Position numbers and translations under genes: made by a program
The notes under the pieces: model-generated
Database searches by the model: none
The model's input: the letters and a program-made list of their open reading frames with translations, nothing else
What the model was told of the DNA's origin: nothing
DNA from: Telluribacter humicola
GTDB lineage: Bacteria > Bacteroidota > Bacteroidia > Cytophagales > Spirosomataceae
Direction of reading: 5' to 3'
Length of the DNA: 64,000 bases
NCBI RefSeq assembly: GCF_017355935.1
Contig: NZ_JAFIQT010000003.1
Coordinates: 601,480 to 665,479, forward strand
In this document: piece by piece, positions 34,701-43,227 of the stretch
Numbering within the stretch: the first letter of the stretch is position 1
How the letters are laid out: the number at the start of each line of letters is the position of its first letter

Positions 34701-36745
34701 ACCTGCTGGTTTATTATATCCCCCTGCATATCCGGTTTCGAGTAAGACTTCACCGTAAGTCGGTAGGTACCCGGCAACAGGGTAACACCTCCATTATCAC
34801 CAAATAAGCCATACGGCTCTTTACTATCCACGGTACTTACTGAGTACAGACCTGACAACGTAAATACGTAACTACCTACGGTTCCCGTTCGGGGAGAGGC
34901 CATGATGTTTACAGACTGGGCATCATTAGATACCTTAATCGTATCGCCATCCTGTATGTACCGCAGGAAACGGCGGGTCAGGAAGTTGCCCGCTTTATAA
35001 AGGCTTATTACGTTAGGAGCCTCTGAAGTCCCTACGGTCAGGGTGAAGGAAGTAGATACACTGGCTCCGAGGTTGTCTATAGCTTTTACTGTGACCGTGA
35101 AGTCACCCGTTCTGTTAGGGCGACCTTCTATGTTCCAGCCATTCATCGAAACCCCCTCCGGCAGCCCCTGAGTCTCTACACCTACCAGGTACCCATCTTC
35201 GTCCTGGAAGTTCTCCTTGGGGATGGTGTACTGGAACCAGTTTCCGGTAGTGGCTTTCTGGTTCGTCAGGTTAGTTACTACTCTGGGAGTTTTATTCTCT
35301 ACCGGTACCTCCCCAAGCAGGTCTTCTTCCAGTACTACATTGACGGGTTTCTTAGATGAAGTATATTCATTTTTCCAGCGATCCTGAACCCCTACAGTAC
35401 CCTTTTTTATGGCTTCTGATAGTGTATACCTTACAGTCTGGGTGGGATGTATGTCTGGAACGGGGCTTTTCAGCCACTTGTCGGTCATTTCACGCATAAT
35501 CGCTTCGTACTGAGGATATGCATCCATCTGGTCAAAGCCTATCATATTTATCCAGTCAGCCCCATGCTCAAAGCTATCGTTAAAGTAGCGTCTGTAAATA
35601 TCTATTTCATCAATGTACCCCCTGGCTCTGAATATCTCATTGCCAATCATCCGGCCCGGAAGGTTTGTCCTGAGCAGGTCCATCGAGAACCTGTGATCAT
35701 AGTAAAAGCCATCATTGACTTTAACACCTCCATCGGCCATCTGGGCCAGATTTTTAATGCCATAAGTACCCCTGGTCAGGGTAATACCATCAAAACAGCT
35801 GCCTATATCCAGAAGATATTTATAGGAAGCATCAACACTTTTGATCGCACGGGCCATACGATCTGAATATGTCTTCAGGGTATGGTGCCTAAACAGGTAC
35901 CAATCCATACCACTATTATGGACAAATACATCCCAATAGTTTCGGGCAGCAGGTGGATATATATCAAATCTGGAAAAGTCTGAGCCCCACTGTTTGTTCA
36001 GGTTTCCTATGGTCTTGTACTTATTCTGGAGCCACTCATTAAATGCTTTTACACTATGCTCTGAGTAGTCGTTAACTTGTACTGTTTCTCTTCCCTCGGC
36101 AGGATCATAAACTGTAATGGAGTACCCTAACTCGGAGTCATTGTTATTGGCCACAGATATATTGACGATATTCCCGGCTCGCTGCTCTGGCAGGAAGTGC
36201 TGGCCTACCTCTTTTACAAATGCCTCTGCCTCCGCCACGGCATTTTCATCGGAGTAGCTAAATCCGGATAGCAAACCTCTCCTTAATCCTAAGTTAGAAA
36301 CAGGGATAGTACTATTAGGCCACCATTGCTGATCGTCATGACGCGCCAGCCAGATTCTCAAAAATACTTTGCACCCGAGTCTCTTGGCTAATTCGATTTG
36401 TTTATCGAATTGATCCCATTTAGGCTGGGCGCCTCGATGAGAATATACCCTCTCCCAGTTGATGTTCAACTGAAAAGAGTTTATCCCTGCCGCGGCAGCT
36501 TTTTCCATAATAGGTAGATAATGATCCCCCTGCTCTACGTTGAAGATACAAATACTGATGTAACGTGGGCGATCTGTTACCGGAACAGGTGTGGATAATG
36601 TCAGTCCAGCTCTGATAGATGTACTGCCAGCTAAATTCTTTGCTTTTTCTCTTTCACTACTCCAACCGTTTCTGGAGTGAAGGCAAAACACTCCTATGAA
36701 GACTGCGATGACCGCTAGCCTTAGTGTGGAAACTTTAAAAAGCAT
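31796..36745 (-). CDS. Giant secreted GH42-like protein with nine cadherin-like (CADG/He_PIG) repeats and T9SS C-terminal domain
   Basis: Exported 1649-residue protein. Signal peptide about 1-25. Residues about 45-450 form a (beta/alpha)8 domain resembling GH42 beta-galactosidases, with possible acidic residues in NNNDSELGYS and GNEIFRARG. One putative-Ig/cadherin-like repeat lies at about 488-570, an unnamed domain at about 579-690, eight further repeats at about 703-1430 (phrases TFVDPDGTI, LPEGL, GTPxxxGxxxVxVKATD), a second copy of the unnamed domain at about 1432-1545, and a type A T9SS sorting domain (about 1556-1649, YPNPF...). Surface attachment or secretion by the type IX system is expected. 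Activity on a plant or microbial polysaccharide is inferred. Confidence 0.82.
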   Translation of the reverse strand: MLFKVSTLRLAVIAVFIGVFCLHSRNGWSSEREKAKNLAGSTSIRAGLTLSTPVPVTDRPRYISICIFNVEQGDHYLPIMEKAAAAGINSFQLNINWERVYSHRGAQPKWDQFDKQIELAKRLGCKVFLRIWLARHDDQQWWPNSTIPVSNLGLRRGLLSGFSYSDENAVAEAEAFVKEVGQHFLPEQRAGNIVNISVANNNDSELGYSITVYDPAEGRETVQVNDYSEHSVKAFNEWLQNKYKTIGNLNKQWGSDFSRFDIYPPAARNYWDVFVHNSGMDWYLFRHHTLKTYSDRMARAIKSVDASYKYLLDIGSCFDGITLTRGTYGIKNLAQMADGGVKVNDGFYYDHRFSMDLLRTNLPGRMIGNEIFRARGYIDEIDIYRRYFNDSFEHGADWINMIGFDQMDAYPQYEAIMREMTDKWLKSPVPDIHPTQTVRYTLSEAIKKGTVGVQDRWKNEYTSSKKPVNVVLEEDLLGEVPVENKTPRVVTNLTNQKATTGNWFQYTIPKENFQDEDGYLVGVETQGLPEGVSMNGWNIEGRPNRTGDFTVTVKAIDNLGASVSTSFTLTVGTSEAPNVISLYKAGNFLTRRFLRYIQDGDTIKVSNDAQSVNIMASPRTGTVGSYVFTLSGLYSVSTVDSKEPYGLFGDNGGVTLLPGTYRLTVKSYSKPDMQGDIINQQVVNFVVVEGEGESNQPPFLYKTPIGLLAKVGEPFKYKLHDSTFVDLDGTIASFEISGLPDGLTGNGLTIEGTPQKKGYWTSKVKATDNKGASSSTEFVFMVTADNAPPVVKQTIPDQVATVNKPFEYRIPDGTFVDPDGSIKNIYILGAPEGLTASGSLVSGAPKSVGTYQLIAVATDDGNLSVQTFFKITVVAEEVPNKAPGVNKPLVSLQALAGKSYEYRLPDDTFVDPDGTIASISMTDLPEGLSWNGTMITGTPARKGDWTVQVKATDDKGATVAASFIFTITVENVAPVVQHAIPDIVTFVNKPFEYRIPDSTFVDLDGTIKSITILGAPEGLTTSGSLLSGVPTAVGTYQLIAVATDDKNATIQAIFKISIVADEEVPNKAPVVNKPLVSLQALAGKPYEYRLADDTFIDADGSIASVTMTDLPEGLSWDGTVIKGTPARKGEWTVQVKATDNKGASVTTHFKFTITAENVPPIVNKPVSDLAAKVGVAFSYRLPDETFVDPDGTIVKITIQGAPEGLIASGNQLSGTPTTAGEYLLTATATDDASATVQTTFKLVVTKDNLPPVVASPIPNQVALIGTAFSYTLPLGTFTDPDGAVVRIDISGLPAGLTASGLTISGVPTSSGDHIVSVTAFDNAGASVTTTFRIRVSATSTNQPPQLSKDLPELVAIVGQVFNFDVKEYFEDEDGQIVSISYASALPTGLTANGSQLAGNPTAAGTYEVKVRVKDDKDAVIEEVLKIKVEKPVLYADLYQAGNVSTRKLLHRIANGDEIDIAKLPSSVNIFVSSNASITSVTYEITGTIPPVNYTDDFPPLFSLYHDEAGFTPIVGTYTLKLMAYRSGVLVATQTSTFKIVQPGARTAREGVVEFLPDFASESWKAYPNPFLDRVQLQTDVHSQTTIEGVEVLTGEGRTLPLDTQRWKMNGGVLEVDLSDVATAPGMYLMRVQESNGKQRTIKLLKSETR
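33523..34639. repeat. Internal 558-bp (186-residue) tandem duplication in the giant gene
   Basis: The two-repeat unit beginning with the VNKPLVSLQALAGK segment is present twice. Identical stretches such as ATGGCTTGTTCACA start at 33523 and 34081, offset 558 bp, and the flanking 180 residues align with few changes. It shows recent expansion of the repeat array. Confidence 0.65.
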
Positions 36746-37562
36746 GATGTAGAAGTTTTCTTGTGGTAGCTCTTATTTAGCTTGTATAAAAGTTCAGAGA
36801 AGTGTGTGTAGAAACGCTATTGTTATAAGGGCAGCAATTTCCTTGCCATTTTTTACCCCTAAAATTTTTCTATTCCGAAAAATGGTTTATAACAATTGTC
36901 CATATTTGCTTGTATTGCTGCTTCAACTTTACCTTACTGGCCTTGCTTGCTTTATCAGCTTGTGATAAAGCAAGCAGAGAGAGGGACTACCCGACCCTCC
37001 ATACAATTGACTACCAAACAACTATTTATCTAAGTATCAGCTATAAATTGTATAAAAAGAAGTAGCGACTAATTGGTTATTCAAATAGAATTGCTTATTT
37101 TAAATTGACGCAAGTTCTTATAGGTACAAAGAGGTATCTTTTAGGCCATTTACAGAGAAACCAAAGTTTATGTAGCTATTCTTTAAGGGCGCTTCTGGTG
37201 AGAATAACATATAACTTTATTAGGAAATTTTACAATATTTCCATTTAGGCATGATCTTTGAGGTAAGGGTTAGCAGCCTTCTGTTCTGTTTTCTCCCCCG
37301 CAACTAGTAACTTTCATTGAGTATATTTTGAAGTACGTTACCTCCTACCAACCAGGCTTAACATGCTATTTTGTGACAATAGTGGTAGATTTCATCAGAT
37401 TTACTAGCCTCATAGATGCTGGTAGACTCTTACAGGACACAGAAGGGAACTATTGATGCGTTTCAAAAATAGTATTTAGTAACTTTTTGCGATTTATTTC
37501 TATAAAGGCATTGACAGAAGTAGCATTTATCTATACTTTTGCAGTCCCAATCCCAAATAGTT
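36746..37562. other. Long A+T-rich intergenic region (817 nt) with one hairpin
   Basis: No supported gene. Frames are stop-rich. A perfect 13-bp hairpin (36945-36957 with 36963-36975, loop GCTTG) sits near the centre without a T tract. The tRNA promoter is at its right end. Confidence 0.6.
37511..37541 (+). promoter_or_regulatory. tRNA-Pro promoter
   Basis: TTG (37511-37513), 20-nt spacer, TACTTTTG (37534-37541): a full Bacteroidota promoter 21 nt before the mature tRNA. Confidence 0.8.
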
Positions 37563-37636
37563 CGGGATGTAGCGCAGCCCGGTAGCGCACTTGCATGGGG
37601 TGCAAGGGGTCGCAAGTTCGAATCTTGTCATCCCGA
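37563..37636 (+). tRNA. tRNA-Pro, anticodon GGG
   Basis: Cloverleaf: acceptor CGGGATG (37563-37569) pairs with CATCCCG (37629-37635), discriminator A37636. Anticodon stem CTTGC/GCAAG encloses loop ATGGGGT with anticodon GGG at 37597-37599, reading CCC and CCU. T-loop GTTCGAATC is present. The CCA end is not encoded. Confidence 0.95.
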
Positions 37637-37644
37637 CGAACTAT

Positions 37645-37682
37645 AAAAGCCCTTCAGCGAAAACTGTAAGGGCTTTTTCTTT
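37645..37682 (+). terminator. Terminator of the tRNA gene
   Basis: AAAGCCCTT and AAGGGCTTT arms, extended by CAG/CTG around an AAAA-containing loop, are followed by TTTTCTTTTA. Confidence 0.8.
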
Positions 37683-37716
37683 TAGTTTATATAATAATGG
37701 TAAGGTAGAGTCTGAT

Positions 37717-38277
37717 CTACTGATCCAGCGAGCGGATGACGCGGCACGGATTACCGGCCGCAAATACATCCGAGGGTATATCTTTAGTGACTACACTGCC
37801 TGCTCCTATGACGGTACGATCACCTATGGTCACTCCGGGGCAAATCACTGCACTACCTCCCACCCAGACATCTTCGCCTATGCGTATGGGTTTGGCGTAT
37901 TCCAAGCCGGTTGCCCGTTCTTTATAATTGGTTGGATGGGTGGCCGTATAGATCTGAACGTTGGGTCCGAATAGGGTACGGCTGCCAATGGTTACCTGCA
38001 TCACATCCAGTACAATGCAGTTGAAGTTGAAGAACACCTTGTCTCCCACTACCATATTGTAGCCATAGTCACAGTAAAAAGGCGGCTGCAGCCACAGATC
38101 TGCTCCGGCATTCGGAATAAGTTCTTTCAGAATTCTGATCCTCTCGTCGGTCTGGTCTTCCCGGCTGTCGTTCAGTTCTTTCAATAACAGCCGTGTACGC
38201 AGTCTATCGTCAGATAGCTCCTGATCGAGTGCGTTGTACAACTCACCGGCGAGCATTTTCTCCTTTTCTGTTTTCAT
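37717..38277 (-). CDS. Maltose/galactoside O-acetyltransferase-like LbH enzyme
   Basis: 186-residue cytoplasmic acetyl-CoA-dependent sugar acetyltransferase. An N-terminal helical MAA cap (KEKMLAGELYNALDQEL) is followed by a left-handed beta-helix of hexapeptide repeats from about 70 to 175, with the catalytic His region TATHPTNYKER and the GAGSVVTKDIP exit turn. Sugar substrate cannot be told. It stands alone, convergent with the tRNA. Confidence 0.92.
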   Translation of the reverse strand: MKTEKEKMLAGELYNALDQELSDDRLRTRLLLKELNDSREDQTDERIRILKELIPNAGADLWLQPPFYCDYGYNMVVGDKVFFNFNCIVLDVMQVTIGSRTLFGPNVQIYTATHPTNYKERATGLEYAKPIRIGEDVWVGGSAVICPGVTIGDRTVIGAGSVVTKDIPSDVFAAGNPCRVIRSLDQ

Positions 38278-38677
38278 ATAGAGCTTCTGATAAGCAGTAC
38301 CTTATCTTTTGTATGATACTGAAAAGTGATCGTCTATACAGTCAACCTCATCCAGATGTACAATGTTGGTTATAGCCTATTTCTATTACTCCCTCAAAGG
38401 CGTTACCTATCCTTGATATAGCTACTGTTTCACCTTCATTGAAAGCATGATCCGAGTGGTAGTACACGTTATACTCAGCTAATAGATGTATGTGTATATA
38501 TGAATATATCTACTAAAAATATAGCATTACTAACACAGGTATATCAACTATATTTATATCTTTATTGTGTACACTAAACACAATGATAACCATACAACTC
38601 CCCAATACTTTAAAATCAGTCGCTCAATGTAAAAACAGCGTCCTCTCTCAGATATACATAGCCTAAACCTTAACCTA
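38278..38677. other. Divergent intergenic region (400 nt)
   Basis: No gene supported. A 7-bp inverted repeat ATTGTGT...ACACAAT (38564-38570 and 38578-38584) lies 94 nt upstream of the rhamnosidase-like gene, and TATCTTTA near it is one base off the -7 consensus. Both could be regulatory but are weak. Confidence 0.4.
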
Positions 38678-41600
38678 ATGAGAAACAAGACTAACTACCT
38701 GTGGGCATGCCTCCTCCTGGGTGCTTTAAATGGCCAAGCCCAGCAGGGGCCAGCCCGGTTGCAGGACTTCAAGAACCCGCCTAACGCCGCTAAGCCTCGG
38801 GTGTGGTGGCACTGGATGAACGGCAACATCACAAAGGAAGGCATCACCAAAGACCTGGAATGGATGAAGCGAGTGGGAATTGGTGGCTTTCAAAACTTCG
38901 ATGCGGCTTTCCTGACGCCGCAGGTCGTGGAAAAGCGCCTGGTATACATGACTCCCGAATGGAAGGATGCCTTCAGGCATACTACTGAGCTGGCTAATAA
39001 GCTACAACTGGAAATGGCAATCGCCGGCTCACCGGGATGGAGCGTTACGGGTGGCCCCTGGGTACAGCCCCAGGATGCCATGAAGAAATACGTCTGGACC
39101 GAAACCTGGGTCAAAGGTGGACAAAGATTCGCCAGTAAGCTCCCTCAGCCTCCTTCTACGACGGGTGCTTTCCAGCAGGTCGAAATGCCCAAGACAAGTT
39201 TACTGGGCCAGCATGAAGGTGAACTGCCCAGCTACTATAAAGATGCTATGGTAATAGCCTACCGCCTACCTCAGAATGACCGGCTTTTCACGGAGCTCAA
39301 GCCAAAGATTACTTCCAGCGGCGGCACCTTCACCTTGACCGAACTGACTGATGGCGATGTAGCTACCGCACGGTACTTACCGCCTCAGGCAGTGGGCGAA
39401 GAGATGTGGATCCAGTACGAGTTTGATACACCCCAGACTTTTAAGGCCTTCTCTATCGCGGGAGCCAACCACCTTCCTCTGGAACAATTCAACGGTGGCC
39501 CCAACAACCGATCGCTGAAAGTAAGTGACAATGGGGTTACCTTCCGCGAAGTAGTGGCTATTCCTGGAAGTATAGTCCCCCAGAATACTCTTAGCATACC
39601 TGCCACTACTGCCAGGTACTTCCGGTTTACCTTCAAGACGCTGCCTCCACAAGTCAATATGTTTGCCGCTATGGCGGGAGGTAGCGCCGAACCACCTAAA
39701 CCTGAGGGTGTGAACGTAGCCGAACTGGTGCTACATAATACTGACCGTATTAACTTATTTGAAGACAAAGCCGGGTTTGAACCCTGGAAGGAGGAAAAGT
39801 CTCTGCCTGCTACGGCACAGGCTGATGCCATACCGGTTGCAGATGTAGTGGATCTCACTTCGCAAATGAAGGCGGATGGTATCCTCGAGTGGAATGCACC
39901 GGCTGGTGACTGGGTTGTACTGCGACTGGGGTACTCGCTGACGGGTCGGCAAAATCACCCGGCTTCGCCCGAGGCCACCGGCTTGGAAGTAGACAAGCTG
40001 GACAAAGCGGCGGTAACTCGATACATCAACACTTACCTCGACCTATACAAAGATGCTACGGGTGGGATGATGGGGGCTAAGGGGCTGGAGTACATGATCC
40101 TGGACAGCTATGAAGCCGGCCATATGACCTGGACGCAGGCTATGCCCGAGGAGTTCAGAAAGAGACGTGGATACGATATAAAGCCGTGGATACCGGTACT
40201 TACCGGTCGGGTAGTAACAAGCACCGAAGCCAGCGAAAAATTCCTGTGGGACTTCCGCAAGACCATCGGGGAGATGATAGCCGAAAATCACTACGAAACC
40301 ATTGGTGATGCCCTGCACAAACGCGGCATGAAGCGCTATACTGAATCACATGAAAACAAACGCATCTACCTGGCTGATGGGATGGATGTAAAGCGGAAAG
40401 CGGATATACCCATGTCGGCCATGTGGACACCGGGCAGCCTGGCTGGAGGTGGTGAAGAGGAAACCCGGAGCAAAGCGGACATCCGAGAGTCGGCGTCGGT
40501 GGCCCATATTTATGGACAAAACCTGGTAGCGGGCGAGTCGATGACCTCCGTAGGCAATGCCTTTAGCTTCCATCCCGAGAAGTTGAAGCGCACCGCCGAT
40601 ATGGAAATGGCTTCGGGCCTGAATCGCTTTGTAATACATACTTCGGTACATCAGCCGCTCGACGACAAGAAACCCGGTTTCTCACTGGGGCCGTTCGGTC
40701 AGTACTTTACCCGGCAGGAAACCTGGGCTGAGCAGGCGAGGTCTTGGATAGATTACTTAGGTCGCAGCTCGCACCTGCTTCAGCAGGGCAAGCCCGTGGT
40801 GGATGTGCTGTACTACTACGGCGAGAATCAGAATATTACTTCGCTTTTTGCCAATCAGCTCCCTCCTGTTCCGTATGGCTACGAATATGACTTTGTCAAT
40901 GCCACCGCCGTACTGACCGCTCTGAAAGTAGCGAATGGGAAGATACTGACACCCAGCGGACAGCAGTACAACCTCATGGTACTGGACCCGTCGGCCCAGT
41001 ACATGACCCTGCCGGTTCTGAAAAAAATGAGGGATCTGGTCAAAGCAGGTATGAAACTCACCGGTACCAAGCCCGAGAGTTCACCCAGCCTGAACGACAG
41101 TGCAACGGAGTTTCAAACAGTAGTGGACGAACTGTGGCGCCATCCAAACGTGATCAAGAAGCCGGTAGATGCCGTTCTCAGCGATATGAAGCTCCAACCG
41201 GATGTGATCGTATCAGATGCTAAGACCAAAAGTGATATTCTATACGTACACCGCCAGGCGGGAGAGCAGGATATTTACTGGCTCAATAGTCGTATCGAGG
41301 GTCCCAATGAGGCGGTAGTTAGCTTCCGGGTAACGGGCAAGGTACCTGAGCTATGGCATCCACAGACGGGTAAGGTGGAAAAAGTAACCTACCAAATCAA
41401 AGACGGGCGTACCATCATCCCGCTCCGCTTCGACCCCTGGGATGCTTACTTCATTGTATTCGGACAGAAAGCTACGGCTAATGCCTACACCAAACCAGCC
41501 GTGGCGGAGTCACAGGTTGCACAGGTAGGTGGTAGCTGGAAAGTTAATTTCCAGGCCGGTAGAGGCGCGCCCGAAAGTGGTACTTTTAATCAACTAATTT

Positions 41601-41992
41601 CCTGGACAGAGAATTCAGATGCGGGTATCAAGTACTACTCTGGCACTGCCACCTACGAGAATAGCTTTGATCTGCCGAATGTGGATAAAGCAGGCCGCTA
41701 TGTGATCGACCTGGGTGAGGTGAAGAATATCGCCGAGGTGATGGTCAATGGTAAAAATATAGGTACCGTCTGGAAAAAGCCTTTCCGTCTGGATATTACT
41801 GATGCGCTGAAGCCGGGCCAAAATTCTATTCAGATCAAGGTAACCAACCTGTGGGTCAACCGCCTGATTGGAGATGCGCAGCCCGATGTAAAAAATAAGG
41901 TTACGTTTACGACCATGCCTTTTTATAAGGCAGACTCCCCTCTGCTACCCTCAGGCCTCATGGGGCCGGTGAATATTATTCTCCAAAAATAA
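38678..41992 (+). CDS. GH106-like alpha-L-rhamnosidase, exported
   Basis: Exported 1104-residue glycoside hydrolase. Signal peptide about 1-21 (NGQA/Q). The N-terminal signature PRVWWHWMNGNITKEGITK followed by DLEWMKRVGIGGFQ is typical of GH106. A catalytic barrel (about 30-700) contains the long acid-rich segment around SYEAGHMTWTQAMPEEF. A galactose-binding-like insert lies near 230-340, and the C-terminal 130 residues are a GH2-like jelly roll (LGEVKNIAEVMVNGKNIGTVW). It probably removes rhamnose from plant pectin or glycosides in the periplasm. It is alone on its strand with a strong terminator. Confidence 0.85.
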   Translation: MRNKTNYLWACLLLGALNGQAQQGPARLQDFKNPPNAAKPRVWWHWMNGNITKEGITKDLEWMKRVGIGGFQNFDAAFLTPQVVEKRLVYMTPEWKDAFRHTTELANKLQLEMAIAGSPGWSVTGGPWVQPQDAMKKYVWTETWVKGGQRFASKLPQPPSTTGAFQQVEMPKTSLLGQHEGELPSYYKDAMVIAYRLPQNDRLFTELKPKITSSGGTFTLTELTDGDVATARYLPPQAVGEEMWIQYEFDTPQTFKAFSIAGANHLPLEQFNGGPNNRSLKVSDNGVTFREVVAIPGSIVPQNTLSIPATTARYFRFTFKTLPPQVNMFAAMAGGSAEPPKPEGVNVAELVLHNTDRINLFEDKAGFEPWKEEKSLPATAQADAIPVADVVDLTSQMKADGILEWNAPAGDWVVLRLGYSLTGRQNHPASPEATGLEVDKLDKAAVTRYINTYLDLYKDATGGMMGAKGLEYMILDSYEAGHMTWTQAMPEEFRKRRGYDIKPWIPVLTGRVVTSTEASEKFLWDFRKTIGEMIAENHYETIGDALHKRGMKRYTESHENKRIYLADGMDVKRKADIPMSAMWTPGSLAGGGEEETRSKADIRESASVAHIYGQNLVAGESMTSVGNAFSFHPEKLKRTADMEMASGLNRFVIHTSVHQPLDDKKPGFSLGPFGQYFTRQETWAEQARSWIDYLGRSSHLLQQGKPVVDVLYYYGENQNITSLFANQLPPVPYGYEYDFVNATAVLTALKVANGKILTPSGQQYNLMVLDPSAQYMTLPVLKKMRDLVKAGMKLTGTKPESSPSLNDSATEFQTVVDELWRHPNVIKKPVDAVLSDMKLQPDVIVSDAKTKSDILYVHRQAGEQDIYWLNSRIEGPNEAVVSFRVTGKVPELWHPQTGKVEKVTYQIKDGRTIIPLRFDPWDAYFIVFGQKATANAYTKPAVAESQVAQVGGSWKVNFQAGRGAPESGTFNQLISWTENSDAGIKYYSGTATYENSFDLPNVDKAGRYVIDLGEVKNIAEVMVNGKNIGTVWKKPFRLDITDALKPGQNSIQIKVTNLWVNRLIGDAQPDVKNKVTFTTMPFYKADSPLLPSGLMGPVNIILQK

Positions 41993-42011
41993 AATACCAT
42001 AAAATGCAGCA

Positions 42012-42053
42012 CCCCCGTCAGCTTACTACTAAGTAAGTGACGGGGGCGTTTTT
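42012..42053 (+). terminator. Terminator of the rhamnosidase-like gene
   Basis: Stem CCCCCGTCA with TGACGGGGG (42012-42020, 42038-42046), continued by CTTACT/AGTAAG after one bulged G, then GCGTTTTTAT. Confidence 0.88.
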
Positions 42054-42123
42054 ATCTCTATTAGAAACGTCTCCTCATACTTCATAGCTGAATAGAGGCT
42101 TACATCCTGCTTAGGTACCAGAG

Positions 42124-43125
42124 CTACATAGTTCGTACCTCCATCAGGCGCTCCTCCGTAGCCTCCACCTCTAGCCTATTCCTGAGTGCCCGGCCCATGC
42201 CTTCCCACTGGACCTGCATGAGGTCGCCGTCCTGCAGCTGAATGCCCTCGCCGAAGCTGAAGGCATCCGCCCCCAGGAAGTGAATATGTATGTCGAAAGG
42301 CAGGCGGTGATTGGGGTACTTGAAGTGATGGTACTCCAGGTTCTGGAGGCTGTGGGCCATGTTGGCTTCACCAGTCCTGATGGCTTTCTCCCAGAGGATC
42401 TGCCCCGCCCTTTCTACCGCTACCCTACCCTGGATGTCATTTGCCGTTTCCGTAAGTACCAGCTCGGGACCGATCGCGCAGGTACGTATCTTGGAAGGAG
42501 CCAGGTACAGATAGTTTTTCTTTTCCATGACGTGGTCCGAGAACTCGTTGGCCGTAGCAAAGCCAACGCGGTAGGGATTGCCATTCTTATCGTTGATATA
42601 CACCGCTGCCAGTTCGGGCTCTTCGCCGCCGTCATTGCCGTAGTTGGGGATCAGCAGCGCCTCATTGTGCGCCCGTAGCATACTTCCGTTGCCCTTGTAA
42701 AACCACTCCGGCTGCACACCTATTTGCCCGATTTCGGGCTTGCCACTCTCCACGCCCCACTGGTATATCTTCATACTGTCCGTAGCCTGACCGGCCGTAG
42801 CGGCATCATGCATCTTTTGCCGGTTGTCGGCGCTGGCTTTATGGGTGAGGCCGGTACCTGAGAGCATGCAGAAGCGGGGGTCGTCGGGATGGTCCACGGC
42901 GGGCAGGAGTCGCCAGTCGGAGCGGCCTTCGTATATTTCGTCGTAGGCGAGTTGCTCGTCAGTAAGGTTGCCCTCAATCAACTTTTGCAGTGGTACCTCC
43001 TGCTCCATAGCTGACTGGGCGAGCTGGTACACACTGGATGCATTCCTGATGAGTACCAGGTAAGGTTCTTCTACTAAGGCAACGCGCCGCTGATGCTGGG
43101 CGTTGATGAGCTGTACGATGCGCAT
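42124..43125 (-). CDS. Fumarylacetoacetate hydrolase-superfamily protein (AraD1/GguC-like)
   Basis: 333-residue cytoplasmic protein with the FAH C-terminal fold: HNEALLIPNYGNDGGEEPELAAVYI with candidate acidic metal ligands, followed by ATANEFSDHVMEKKN and the IHFLGADAFSFGEGI segment. Whole-length likeness is to the AraD1/GguC family, linked in other organisms to L-arabinose or related sugar-acid breakdown (2-keto-3-deoxy acid chemistry). The rhamnosidase-like gene on the other side of the terminator may provide sugar, but no pathway operon is present, so the role is inferred. Confidence 0.78.
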   Translation of the reverse strand: MRIVQLINAQHQRRVALVEEPYLVLIRNASSVYQLAQSAMEQEVPLQKLIEGNLTDEQLAYDEIYEGRSDWRLLPAVDHPDDPRFCMLSGTGLTHKASADNRQKMHDAATAGQATDSMKIYQWGVESGKPEIGQIGVQPEWFYKGNGSMLRAHNEALLIPNYGNDGGEEPELAAVYINDKNGNPYRVGFATANEFSDHVMEKKNYLYLAPSKIRTCAIGPELVLTETANDIQGRVAVERAGQILWEKAIRTGEANMAHSLQNLEYHHFKYPNHRLPFDIHIHFLGADAFSFGEGIQLQDGDLMQVQWEGMGRALRNRLEVEATEERLMEVRTM

Positions 43126-43227
43126 GAAGAGTTGTTTTTTCTTATGTAAAGAGGATTTTTACAGAATCTATCTCTTTGTAAAGAAAGAACACCACTGGAA
43201 GTAGCCTTCACCTAAGACCATAGCCGC

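Noticed and set aside
37591..37974. 127-codon frame crossing the tRNA-Pro gene
   Set aside because: Overlaps a tRNA and an LbH acetyltransferase on the other strand.
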